The position numbers and the translations under genes were made by a program. Source: Candidatus Eremiobacterota bacterium (GTDB taxonomy: Bacteria > Vulcanimicrobiota > CADAWZ01 > Ess09-12). Taken from it: DNA of 47,177 nucleotides. Below, in pieces: positions 1 through 7,750 of the stretch. The notes under the pieces were generated by a model that saw only the letters and a program-made list of their open reading frames with translations, was not told where the DNA came from and did no database searches. Each line of letters starts with the position of its first letter. The stretch's first letter is position 1. The stretch is taken from positions 1 through 47,177 of the forward strand of contig JAVHLM010000045.1 of the NCBI GenBank assembly GCA_031082125.1, in the 5' to 3' direction.

Positions 1-84
1 TTGTGTCCACAATCTCCCACAGGCATTTTCATTGCGAGTTATGCAGGGCTCTCGTTTCTCATGATAGGCAATTTGAAAGATCTG

Positions 85-93
85 TGCTATAAT
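85..93 (+). promoter_or_regulatory. Extended -10 promoter (TGCTATAAT)
   Basis: The sequence TGCTATAAT is an exact extended -10 element (TGnTATAAT). No good -35 is seen at 17 bp, which is normal for extended -10 promoters. It lies about 80 bp upstream of the small ORF at 175 and just before a leader hairpin, so transcription probably begins near position 100. Confidence 0.5.
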
Positions 94-105
94 CGGTAAG
101 GCAGA

Positions 106-134
106 GGGCGGGCTCAGGGTTCAGAGCCCGGCCC
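106..134 (+). other. Leader hairpin (possible attenuator)
   Basis: GGGCGGGCTC (106-115) pairs with GAGCCCGGCCC (124-134), leaving an 8-nt loop and one bulged G. Three T residues follow. The hairpin would lie at the very 5' end of a transcript from the extended -10 at 85-93 and upstream of the start codon at 175. It could be an attenuator, an mRNA-stabilising leader or the terminator of a gene outside the window. Confidence 0.45.
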
Positions 135-174
135 TTTCAATGCTCCGAGCCATTTGAATAATCCGGGGAAGACC

Positions 175-558
175 ATGCGGAACAGGCAGATGCAATTCTT
201 ATTCCTGGTCACGCTGCTGGGAGTCCTTTACCTGGGGCTCCAGGCGGAAGGCTCTGTACCGCTCTGCTCTGCGGACAGCCATCTCCCCTCGGGCGCAGAG
301 GCGCTGTGGGCAAGACGCACCAGGCCGCTCTCCTCACTGTGCCTTACCGGTGAGCACTTTGACAATATCGCCCGAAAACTCGCCTCCGGGCGCCCTGCTG
401 GACAGCAAGGCGCCCTCATGGCGGCACCTTGCCAGCATTCAATATTGTGTTCCCTCTCATTCTCTTTGGGCCGGTACTTTTCTTCAGCTCTCATGGAAGC
501 CCTGTCATGTTCCCTCCTGTTGCGCGGCCCTCCTGATATCACCGCATCGGGGGCCTGA
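175..558 (+). CDS. Putative small secreted protein, unknown function
   Basis: A weak candidate gene. The ATG at 175 follows a purine-rich GGGGAAG and begins with a basic, then strongly hydrophobic stretch (MRNRQMQFLFLVTLLG), which resembles a signal peptide or anchor ending near residue 25. The remaining roughly 100 residues are rich in Ser, Leu, Ala and Cys and match no family I recognise; the composition could equally be a chance frame in GC-rich DNA. In its favour, the ORF is framed by an extended -10 at 85-93 and by a strong hairpin that overlaps its stop codon. A TTG at 154 in the same frame is a less likely start. Confidence 0.3.
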   Translation: MRNRQMQFLFLVTLLGVLYLGLQAEGSVPLCSADSHLPSGAEALWARRTRPLSSLCLTGEHFDNIARKLASGRPAGQQGALMAAPCQHSILCSLSFSLGRYFSSALMEALSCSLLLRGPPDITASGA

Positions 559-575
559 ATGCCGGCTCAGGCCCC
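550..575 (+). terminator. Terminator-like hairpin
   Basis: A perfect 9-bp stem, GGGGCCTGA (550-558) with TCAGGCCCC (567-575), has an 8-nt loop and is followed by TTCTGC. The stop codon of the small upstream ORF lies inside the left arm. The U-tract is poor. It separates the leader transcription unit from the antiporter gene at 647. Confidence 0.55.
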
Positions 576-646
576 TTCTGCACTGAGCCCTTCCCGGCAC
601 CACATTCCCGGAAAAATACCCTTATGGAGAAAAGGATACTCATACT

Positions 647-1858
647 ATGAAAAGATGGCTTGCCCTCATTCTGCTCCCCCTTGTGCCCCTTCCCTGGATA
701 GTGATGCGTATCGCCGGTATTCATCTCGACCCTGTCTCCGCGACGCTCCTCTCCGGTTTCTCTATCTTTGCCGCCGCCTTTCTGCTTTCATGGGCCGCAG
801 AGGTGGCCCAGCTTGACATCCCCCCCTCTATGGCGATTGCAGTCCTCGCGCTGATCGCCGTGCTGCCTGAATATGCCGTGGACATGGTCTTCGCCTGGAA
901 AGCGGGCAAGGATCCTGTCTATGCCCATTATGCCGTGGCGAACATGACAGGCTCCAACAGGCTCATTATCGGCGTGGCCTGGGCCCTCGTGGTGATCCTT
1001 TTCTGGTGGAAGTCGGGGAAGAAGTGCGTGCGCCTTGAGAGCCCCTACCTCTCGGCCCTTGTAGTCCTTCTCATGGCCACCGTGTATTCTTTTTTGATAC
1101 CCTGGAAGCGCTCCATATCGATCATTGACGGGGCGGTGCTCTTTTCATTCTTCCTTGTCTATCTCTACCTTGCCATGAAGGAGAAAGTGCAGGAGCCCGA
1201 GCTGGAAGGCCCCCCTGCCACGATAGCAATGGCGCCCAAGCTGTGGAGGAGAGTCATCACGGCTTTGATTTTTCTCTATTCCGCCCTGGCGATTTACGTG
1301 TCAGCGGAGCCTTTTGCCGAGGGCCTCATCCATATAGGCAAGACATATGGCATAGAGGAGTTCCTGCTCGTGCAGTGGCTCGCCCCTCTTGCCTCGGAAT
1401 CCCCTGAGTTCATCGTGGCGGCCATATTCGCGCTGAAGGGCAGCCCCAGCGCGAGCATCGGGACCCTTGTCTCGTCCAAGGTCAACCAGTGGACCCTTCT
1501 CGTAGGCCTGCTGCCTGTCGTCTTCTGCATCTCCTCCGCCAGGATTCACCCCCTTATGCTCGACGCGAGGCAGGTTGAGGAGGTCTTTCTCACTTCCGCC
1601 CAGTCGCTCTTTGCCGTCTCCATCCTGATGGACAGGAGAATAAGCCTTTTCGAGGCAGGATCGCTCTTTTCGCTCTTCATCGCCCAGCTTCTCCTCAACA
1701 CTACTGAGTCACGGCACATCTTCTCTTACATATATCTGGTGCTGGCGGTGCTGGTGGTCTTCAAGCAGCTCCGCTGCGGCGGGTACAAATGGGTCCCCGC
1801 GCTGTTCCGGATATGGAGGAAAAGAGCAAAACAGTCAGACAACTGCTCTGAATGCTGA
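647..1858 (+). CDS. Sodium:calcium antiporter family membrane protein (CaCA superfamily)
   Basis: An integral membrane protein of 403 residues with about ten hydrophobic segments. Two internal alpha-repeat motifs mark the Na+/Ca2+ (cation/proton) exchanger superfamily. The first is near residues 65-110, with LPEYAVD and NMTGSNRLIIG; the second is near 245-285, with ASESPEF and GTLVSSKVNQW. The acidic Glu in each repeat (LPEY, SPEF) is the expected cation-coordinating residue. A hydrophilic loop near residues 180-205 separates the halves. It probably exports Ca2+ or a related divalent cation at the inner membrane in exchange for Na+ or H+; the substrate cannot be read from sequence. A modest AAGGA precedes the ATG. 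It is convergent with the phosphatase gene that follows. Confidence 0.85.
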   Translation: MKRWLALILLPLVPLPWIVMRIAGIHLDPVSATLLSGFSIFAAAFLLSWAAEVAQLDIPPSMAIAVLALIAVLPEYAVDMVFAWKAGKDPVYAHYAVANMTGSNRLIIGVAWALVVILFWWKSGKKCVRLESPYLSALVVLLMATVYSFLIPWKRSISIIDGAVLFSFFLVYLYLAMKEKVQEPELEGPPATIAMAPKLWRRVITALIFLYSALAIYVSAEPFAEGLIHIGKTYGIEEFLLVQWLAPLASESPEFIVAAIFALKGSPSASIGTLVSSKVNQWTLLVGLLPVVFCISSARIHPLMLDARQVEEVFLTSAQSLFAVSILMDRRISLFEAGSLFSLFIAQLLLNTTESRHIFSYIYLVLAVLVVFKQLRCGGYKWVPALFRIWRKRAKQSDNCSEC

Positions 1859-1889
1859 TGATGAGAGATATGAATAAGGGAACAGGCGC

Positions 1890-2957
1890 TCAGGAATCCT
1901 CCCGCATGGCATCCCTGAACTGCCGGAGAGTGCAGGGAGTCTTTCCGCCTGTCCCCCGCACCACGAGATCTTTCCCGTTGAAGCGCACTTTGACATAGTG
2001 GCCGTCAGGGCGGCGGTAAAGCTCGAAGCATATATGTGACGCATAAGGCGCCTGAGAGTCAAGAGGGGTCCCCAGGGCGCTCATCACGGGCATAATTGTG
2101 GTGTCGTGGGCGGAGTAAAGGACAAGCCTGGCGCCCTGCGTGCCTTCGGCGGCCTTCTCCATATGGGCGGTCAGCGTCCGGAAAAACTCCCCCGTGACGA
2201 GGCGGCAAATCTCCCCGGGCCTGAATGCCTCGGCCATGGCCCACTGATAGAGCCTCACTATCTCACGGGCATCACTTTGGGTGAGCTCCCGGGGAATGGA
2301 TACTCCCTTCAGAAGCCTTATATAAAGGTTATCGCCGGGCTTGATGAGATCCTCCAGGCTGGTGACAGGCGCGCCGAAAAGGGCGCTCCACCGTGGGAAC
2401 TTGTGAGCGCATGTGGCGGTCATCTTTTTCCACTCATCGGTGGGATAGACCAGGGATTCCATCATCTGCTTCACCTTTTCCTTGTTTTTCTCGTAGCCCA
2501 AGAGAAGGGTGTTCTGGTCAGAAGGCAGGGTTCTCACGGGAACGGGCTGGTAAGCGCCGGGGAGGGCCGGGCTCCCGTCATCGAGAAGGGGCCCCGTACC
2601 GGGGGGATAGAGCCCGCAAAGGAACGACTGGGCGCTCATGATAGTCCGGTTCAGATCCGTTGAAAGGGCATGGATCATGTTGGGCTCATAGCGGGGGGGC
2701 AGGAGCTTGAGCTCATCGACATACCGGGCCCGGAGCTCTTTCCCCAGCAGATACTCCTGGTGGATGCCCAGAGGAGTGAGCTCTCCCAGGCCGAGCTTCC
2801 ATGGGCATGGATCCGCGGGGATGTCATTGACAGGGGTCCTGTCGCCATGCCTGATCAGCACCACCGTGAAAATAAGCCGGTCTCCTGCAATGGCTGAAGT
2901 CTGGCATAACCACAGCGCCAGGAGCAGCAGGATCAGCGTTCTGTTGAGTTTCAGCAT
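1890..2957 (-). CDS. Histidine acid phosphatase, secreted
   Basis: Histidine phosphatase superfamily, branch 2 (acid phosphatase/phytase type). The mature N-terminus carries VVLIRHGDRTPV, the RHGxRxP active-site motif whose His is phosphorylated. Near residue 280, YSAHDTTIMPV supplies the catalytic HD proton donor. A clear signal peptide (hydrophobic core LILLLLALWLC) indicates export, probably to the periplasm, where it would release phosphate from organic phosphomonoesters. Length (about 355 residues) is slightly short for the family but both motifs are present. Two ATGs compete: the one at 2957 is 7-8 nt from AAGGAG and fits better than the one at 2963. The gene stands alone between the antiporter and aspT. 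Confidence 0.87.
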   Translation of the reverse strand: MLKLNRTLILLLLALWLCQTSAIAGDRLIFTVVLIRHGDRTPVNDIPADPCPWKLGLGELTPLGIHQEYLLGKELRARYVDELKLLPPRYEPNMIHALSTDLNRTIMSAQSFLCGLYPPGTGPLLDDGSPALPGAYQPVPVRTLPSDQNTLLLGYEKNKEKVKQMMESLVYPTDEWKKMTATCAHKFPRWSALFGAPVTSLEDLIKPGDNLYIRLLKGVSIPRELTQSDAREIVRLYQWAMAEAFRPGEICRLVTGEFFRTLTAHMEKAAEGTQGARLVLYSAHDTTIMPVMSALGTPLDSQAPYASHICFELYRRPDGHYVKVRFNGKDLVVRGTGGKTPCTLRQFRDAMREDS

Positions 2958-3041
2958 GGGCATGGCTCCTTTCAGTCACCTGAGAGATCCGGGGGAAGCT
3001 CTCTTTCCATGAATTCAAAACGGGGAGCCTTCTCTCCTTTT

Positions 3042-3085
3042 GCAATGCTGAAACCGCATCTTTTTTCCCGGCGTTTCAACATTGC
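3042..3085. other. Intergenic inverted repeat
   Basis: GCAATG-c-TGAAAC (3042-3054) pairs with GTTTCA-a-CATTGC (3073-3085). The stem is 12 bp with one mismatch and the loop is 18 nt containing TTTTTT. It lies between the end of aspT and the phosphatase start, so it may end the aspD-aspT transcript or mark an operator. There is no U-tract beyond the stem on either strand. Confidence 0.4.
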
Positions 3086-3136
3086 GCAGAGCGGAGCGGC
3101 TGCAAATGGGATGCGGCTCTTAAGCCACTCGATTCC

Positions 3137-4849
3137 TTACAGCCTTGCCATTATGTTGATTATCAGGGAGCCGCATACGGTGATGAAGACATTCGCGAAT
3201 GCATAGGGGGCAGCGAACCCAAGGGCGGGCGTCGAGCTTTCCGCATCATCCTGGATGCTGAGAAGAGCCGCCGTGATGTCCCTTGCCCCGCAGCATGAGC
3301 CCAGGAGCAGTACAGGATTCATCTTCAGAACGAACTGCCCGAAAAGCAGGGCGGCGAAAGCAGGCAGAATTGAGACCGCGGCCCCGGCCAGGAACACGGA
3401 GAGGCCGGTGGATTTAAGGGCCTCGAAGGCGCTGGAGCCTGCTGAAAGACCGGTACAGGCAATGAAAAGGTTGAGGCCCAGGTCTGTCATGAGCCACAAC
3501 CCCCCCGCAGGTATCTGCCCGAAAGTAGGATGAAGAGACCTCAGCCACCCGCAAATCAGCCCGGCGACAAGGACGCCTCCTCCTATGCCGAGAGTGATCG
3601 CTATCCCTCCCAGCTTTATTGAGAGAAGCCCTATGAGGGTCCCAAGCGCGCAGCCCAGGCCCACCATGATAAGATCGGTCGCCGCGGCAGGACGTTCAGG
3701 GTAACCAAGGAATCCGGCAGCCCTCTCGACATCTTCCTTTTTGCCGGCGAGCTCGAGAATGTCGCATTTCTGGACTTCCGTGCCGGGAGCAATGGGGAGC
3801 CTGTGACCCTGCCGGGTAATTTTCTTCAGGAAAACGCCATGGGCCTCTTTCAATGTACCGACCTCACCCAGTGTCTTCCCGGCTACATCGCGATTGAGGA
3901 CACAGACTTCCATCACTTCCCCTTCAATTTCCATCATTTTCCCGTCAAAGACTTCGGGGCCGATTATGCCGGAAAGCTTGACGAATTCAGGCGGGGTCCC
4001 TGCAACGGCTATAAGGTTTCCTTTCTCAACAACAGTATCCGGCGCGGGGGCGATGATATCATTTCCGTTCCTGATCTTCTCAACAGCCATCATCGGCGGG
4101 AAGAGAGCCTCCAGCTCCCTCACTTTCCTGCCGCATGCTCCCTCGTTCTGCACCAGGTAGGCGCGCAGGCTTATCTGCTTTGCCCAGTTAAAAAAGCCGG
4201 GGCCTTCCTCGTCTCCCCCGCTGCCTCCTGCAAGCTGCTGCTCCAGCTTCTTCGCTTCGCTTTTCACATTCAAGCCTACCAGGCGGGGGTAGAGCTTCAG
4301 GAAAAGGATTGTACCGCCCGTCCCAAAGATATAAGTGATGGCGTAAGCAATGGCAACATGGCTCGAATAAACAGCTTTCTGTGCCTCCGGGAGCGCGAGA
4401 TGGCTTATTGCGCCCTCGGAGGTCCCAAGGCATGCCGAAGTGGTCATAGCGCCGGAGAGAATACCCGCGGCGGTTCCCGGGTCGAAGCCCAGGATCTTTG
4501 ACAGCACAATGGCGGTCGTGAGCCCTCCTGCCGCTACAATCAGGGCCATCCAGAGGTAATTGAGCCCCCCTTTTCTGAGCGCTCCGAAGAACTGTGGCCC
4601 CACCTTGTAGCCTATGCCGAAAGTGAACAGGCCAAAGCTTATGGTTTTGACCAGACCCGGCACTTCGATATCCATCTGTCCCATGATTATGGCCACCAGC
4701 AGCACGCTCGTCGTAGAGCCGAGTGCAAAGCCTCGAAACTTGAGCTTCCCCATGGAATAGCCCAGGGCAAGGGCGAGAAAAATGGCGACCTGGGGATAGG
4801 ACCGAAAGAATTCAATCACCGGATTCAGCGTAATCACCCCTTTTTCCAT
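3137..4849 (-). CDS. aspT: Aspartate:alanine antiporter (AspT-type)
   Basis: A 570-residue membrane protein of the aspartate:alanine exchanger (AAE) family. Several hydrophobic helices lie in residues 1-185, a large soluble region follows from about 190 to 385, and five or so helices finish the protein. The soluble part resembles two RCK/TrkA-C-like modules (for example IIAPAPDTVVEKGNLIAVAG, and a second copy near residues 305-365), which is the known AspT layout. It would exchange external aspartate for internal alanine, an electrogenic swap. It begins 18 nt after the aspartate 4-decarboxylase gene on the same strand, reproducing the aspD-aspT operon described in Tetragenococcus. The ribosome binding site is weak (GAG), consistent with translational coupling to aspD. 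The substrate assignment rests heavily on this pairing. Confidence 0.88.
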   Translation of the reverse strand: MEKGVITLNPVIEFFRSYPQVAIFLALALGYSMGKLKFRGFALGSTTSVLLVAIIMGQMDIEVPGLVKTISFGLFTFGIGYKVGPQFFGALRKGGLNYLWMALIVAAGGLTTAIVLSKILGFDPGTAAGILSGAMTTSACLGTSEGAISHLALPEAQKAVYSSHVAIAYAITYIFGTGGTILFLKLYPRLVGLNVKSEAKKLEQQLAGGSGGDEEGPGFFNWAKQISLRAYLVQNEGACGRKVRELEALFPPMMAVEKIRNGNDIIAPAPDTVVEKGNLIAVAGTPPEFVKLSGIIGPEVFDGKMMEIEGEVMEVCVLNRDVAGKTLGEVGTLKEAHGVFLKKITRQGHRLPIAPGTEVQKCDILELAGKKEDVERAAGFLGYPERPAAATDLIMVGLGCALGTLIGLLSIKLGGIAITLGIGGGVLVAGLICGWLRSLHPTFGQIPAGGLWLMTDLGLNLFIACTGLSAGSSAFEALKSTGLSVFLAGAAVSILPAFAALLFGQFVLKMNPVLLLGSCCGARDITAALLSIQDDAESSTPALGFAAPYAFANVFITVCGSLIINIMARL

Positions 4850-4867
4850 GGAGTTCTCGTGGCAGCG

Positions 4868-6457
4868 TCAATGCCGATCTGATTCCCAGCGCCTGTGGTA
4901 ATCGGCAAGCAGGTCACTGATGCCCCTGCCTATTTTTTCATAGGCTTCATCAGGAAGGTTCGCAAGCGACACGCGCACCGACATGCGGGGAGCATCAAAA
5001 CCGCCTCCGTCCATAAGGACAATGGATTTTTCCTCCGCAAGCCTCACCACGAAATCTATCGGCTCATTTCTCTCCACGAGGAAGCGGGCAAATTCATCGC
5101 CATACCTTGCTTTTGCAATGGCCGGAACATCGATAGTGGCATAATAGCGGGCCATATATTCATTATCGGGGACTGCAATGCCTACCGCGTCATAGAGCGT
5201 CCTGAACCTTTTCTTCACGATGCCCTGTGTGGCTTTTTTGTATTCACCCTTCCCGTCAACAAGGCAGAAAAGCGAAAAAAGGGCCATCATCACCTGCTGC
5301 GGCGTGGAGAGGCCCGCGGTATGGTGAAGCGCAACGGAGCGGCTGTCGGCAACCATTCTCTCTATCATCTTCATGGCGTCAGGATCAAGCTCCACATGCT
5401 CGTAACGGGCATGGAGCGCCTTCCTGTCCTCCTCCGGCAGCAATGCGATTTTCCTGTCCAGGACATTCTCTTCATGGAGAGCGATCACCCCGAGCCTCCA
5501 GCCCGTTGCACCGAAGTATTTCGAATAGGAATAGACCAGGATGGTATTATGAGGAGCCGCGGATGCCAGGGACCTGAAGCCGTTCACAAAGGTCGCATAG
5601 ACATCATCGGTAAGGATGATGAGATCCTTACGCTTCGTGGTAACCAGGCCGGCTATTTTTTGCAGCGTGCTTTCAGAGACTCTCACCGAAGCCGGGTTCG
5701 AGGGATTGATCAGGAAGAAAGCCTTTACGGAAGGATCTTCAAGTTTTTCAATTTCCTCATCGGGGAACTGCCAGGTGAGATTTTCATCCTGTTTTACTTC
5801 AAGCTCGACGAAGTCATAATCATTGAGCCGGGGAATCTCAATATAGGGTGTGAAGATCGGTGTCCCGATGGCGATCCTGTCCCCTCTGTGAAGGAGCCTG
5901 TTTTCCACGAGGGAGTTGAATATATAGGCCATCGCGGCGGTGCCTCCCTCAACGGCAAAAAGCTCGAACTTCCCCGGGGGAGGATTCCCGTTGAACAGCT
6001 CCTGATCAAGATATTTTCTCACAATCCCGGTGGTGTTCCTGAGCATCCTGTCAGGCGTGGGATAGTGATCGCCCATGATGGCGTCCACCATCTCTCCTAT
6101 AAAATCGTCGGCGTTGAGCTTGATCTCTCTGCAGGCATACTCATAGGCCTGCCCGAGGAAAGAGATTCCCGGGGCAGCCGGGTTTCTCTTCAGGAACTCT
6201 TCAAACCTCAGCGCGGCGCCCTTGCCCTCAGGCGACCCCCCGAGGCCGGGCAGGTCGAAAGCTCTCTTCGTCTCTTCGACGGCAAAGAGCCCCAGCTGGA
6301 AAAAAGCTTCTCTCGGCGTCGTCGCCACCCAGTTCGGGTTCCCCCTTCCGGCATTCAGCATCAACCGCTCCGTATGGTCCTCTGCAAGATCAATCAGCTT
6401 GTTTTTCAGCTCAAAAGGACTCAGGCTCTCGTATAATTTCTCTTCCGCGCTTTTCAT
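4868..6457 (-). CDS. aspD: Aspartate 4-decarboxylase (PLP-dependent, AspD)
   Basis: A 529-residue type I fold PLP enzyme with the length and hallmarks of aspartate beta-decarboxylase (L-aspartate to L-alanine plus CO2), which also has aminotransferase activity. SYSKYFGATGWRLG places the PLP lysine at about Lys313; ILTDDVYATF (about residues 281-290) carries the cofactor-binding Asp and Tyr; AGRGNPNW near residues 36-43 is typical of the family. Decarboxylation consumes a proton in the cytoplasm. Coupled to the electrogenic exchange by the adjacent AspT it yields a proton motive force and raises internal pH. AGGAG precedes the ATG by about 11 nt. The upstream outer membrane protein gene on the same strand is 82 nt away and need not share the transcript. 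Confidence 0.93.
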   Translation of the reverse strand: MKSAEEKLYESLSPFELKNKLIDLAEDHTERLMLNAGRGNPNWVATTPREAFFQLGLFAVEETKRAFDLPGLGGSPEGKGAALRFEEFLKRNPAAPGISFLGQAYEYACREIKLNADDFIGEMVDAIMGDHYPTPDRMLRNTTGIVRKYLDQELFNGNPPPGKFELFAVEGGTAAMAYIFNSLVENRLLHRGDRIAIGTPIFTPYIEIPRLNDYDFVELEVKQDENLTWQFPDEEIEKLEDPSVKAFFLINPSNPASVRVSESTLQKIAGLVTTKRKDLIILTDDVYATFVNGFRSLASAAPHNTILVYSYSKYFGATGWRLGVIALHEENVLDRKIALLPEEDRKALHARYEHVELDPDAMKMIERMVADSRSVALHHTAGLSTPQQVMMALFSLFCLVDGKGEYKKATQGIVKKRFRTLYDAVGIAVPDNEYMARYYATIDVPAIAKARYGDEFARFLVERNEPIDFVVRLAEEKSIVLMDGGGFDAPRMSVRVSLANLPDEAYEKIGRGISDLLADYHRRWESDRH

Positions 6458-6539
6458 CGCTCAAAATGCTCCTCTCGTTTATTACTGCGGGGAGATGCTG
6501 AAAAAGACCGCTCCCTCACTTCATTGTGGCTATTCGAAT

Positions 6540-7367
6540 TTATGGCTGGTGGCCGGGCTTGGGCCGCCTCTTTGCCGTTTTATCCTTTTCCGCGGGATCG
6601 CTGCTGTAAAAGGTAAGCCCCACCATGTACTGCCTTACCGGCGTCTGTGAATTCAGGCCGAAGCTCATTCCCAGGTCAAGGCTCCACGAGGCTCCGAAAA
6701 ATGTTCTTGTCCAGAGATCCGCAGTGGCAGTGGAGGAAGAATAGCCTGGGTTCGGGCTTTGCGTGCCATATATTTCAGTGCCGATGACAAAGTCGTCCGT
6801 AGGCGTATATTTCACGGCGAAACCGTAAAACGGCGAGGAAGCCCTCGGAATATCGGGGATATCTCCCCAGAAATTCTGGCCGTAATAGGCGCGGAAGTTG
6901 AATTTATTGACATCTGTCCCCAGTATCAGCTCTGCGGAATAATCTGTCGTGCCATTGCTCAATATACCGTTATTGATTGCCGTCGCGGGTCTTACGCCGC
7001 ATGCGGTTCCCAGCTTCGCGCTCCCAATCGGCATGATATAATATTTAAAGCCGAAATGGATATCATTGAGCCCCCGGGCGCCGCTGCTGCCGTCGGCGAC
7101 AAAGGAGTACGGCAGCTCAATGCCGAGCGCGAACCTGTCGCAGATACCATAATTCCCTCCCACACTGACGCCCCCGTTGCTCTGCGAATTCTGAGAGCCT
7201 GTATATTCACTCCAGGTATAACTTGAGAATATCTGGTAGGTATGTGCGGGCACAGGCTCCGGGCAGGGAACCTCATTCACTCCTGAACCGGGGTAGAAAG
7301 ACTGGGCATGCGCAGAAGCCGCGCATAAAAAAAACATCAGAAAAACAAGACTTATGGCTCTTTTCAT
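6540..7367 (-). CDS. Outer membrane beta-barrel protein
   Basis: 275 residues. A cleavable signal peptide (ISLVFLMFFLCAASAHAQ) is followed by alternating polar/apolar stretches rich in Gly, Tyr and Phe, ending near the C-terminus with a strand VRQYMVGLTFYSS typical of outer membrane barrels. The pattern of repeated strands (FALGIELPYSF, DIHFGFKYYI, FYGFAVKYT, FGASWSLDLGMSFG) suggests a 10-12 strand barrel like the putative transporter / phenol-degradation MetA-like group. After the last strand is a basic tail (KTAKRRPKPGHQP) that would lie outside the barrel. No substrate can be inferred. It supports a diderm envelope for the host. Confidence 0.72.
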   Translation of the reverse strand: MKRAISLVFLMFFLCAASAHAQSFYPGSGVNEVPCPEPVPAHTYQIFSSYTWSEYTGSQNSQSNGGVSVGGNYGICDRFALGIELPYSFVADGSSGARGLNDIHFGFKYYIMPIGSAKLGTACGVRPATAINNGILSNGTTDYSAELILGTDVNKFNFRAYYGQNFWGDIPDIPRASSPFYGFAVKYTPTDDFVIGTEIYGTQSPNPGYSSSTATADLWTRTFFGASWSLDLGMSFGLNSQTPVRQYMVGLTFYSSDPAEKDKTAKRRPKPGHQP

Positions 7368-7750
7368 CTCACACGCACTCTCTTCGGGAAATCAGCAGAT
7401 TTTCTACAGGACTTCTTTATTGAGGAGCGCGTGCAGGGTATGAGGAGGAGTGCGAAGCCCAATAGAAATGACTTGTATTACGAAACATATTCTTTACTTT
7501 ACGCGCCTTCTCCTTCTCTACAAATCTTCAGTAACTTTTACCGACATTTCCTCTATGGAAAAATCACAAAAGAAGGGATCACTTTTCAGGGGACGCCGGG
7601 GGATGAAGACTGGGTCTCACCTGCCGGAAGTCCTTTTGTTTCCATTTCGAAAATAATGAGCAGGTCCCCCTTTACAACTTCTCTCCATGTCGGTATATTG
7701 ATAACAGGGTAGTATGTGTTTTTGTTGCATTCAACCAGGAGGTACATGAT
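7368..7750. other. Intergenic stretch, lower GC, no supported gene
   Basis: This 383-bp region is visibly more AT-rich than its surroundings. Short open frames exist on both strands (plus 7431-7712, minus 7586-7768) but they overlap each other and neither has a ribosome binding site or recognisable motif. The minus frame contains the protein-like string PVINIPTWREVVKGDLL, which could be a remnant. The last bases hold AGGAGG at about 7738, the ribosome binding site of the next gene. Confidence 0.4.

Noticed and set aside
4895-6436. Long open frame of 513 codons on the plus strand opposite aspD
   Set aside because: It is a codon-bias shadow of the GC-rich aspD gene; the minus-strand frame has all AspD motifs.
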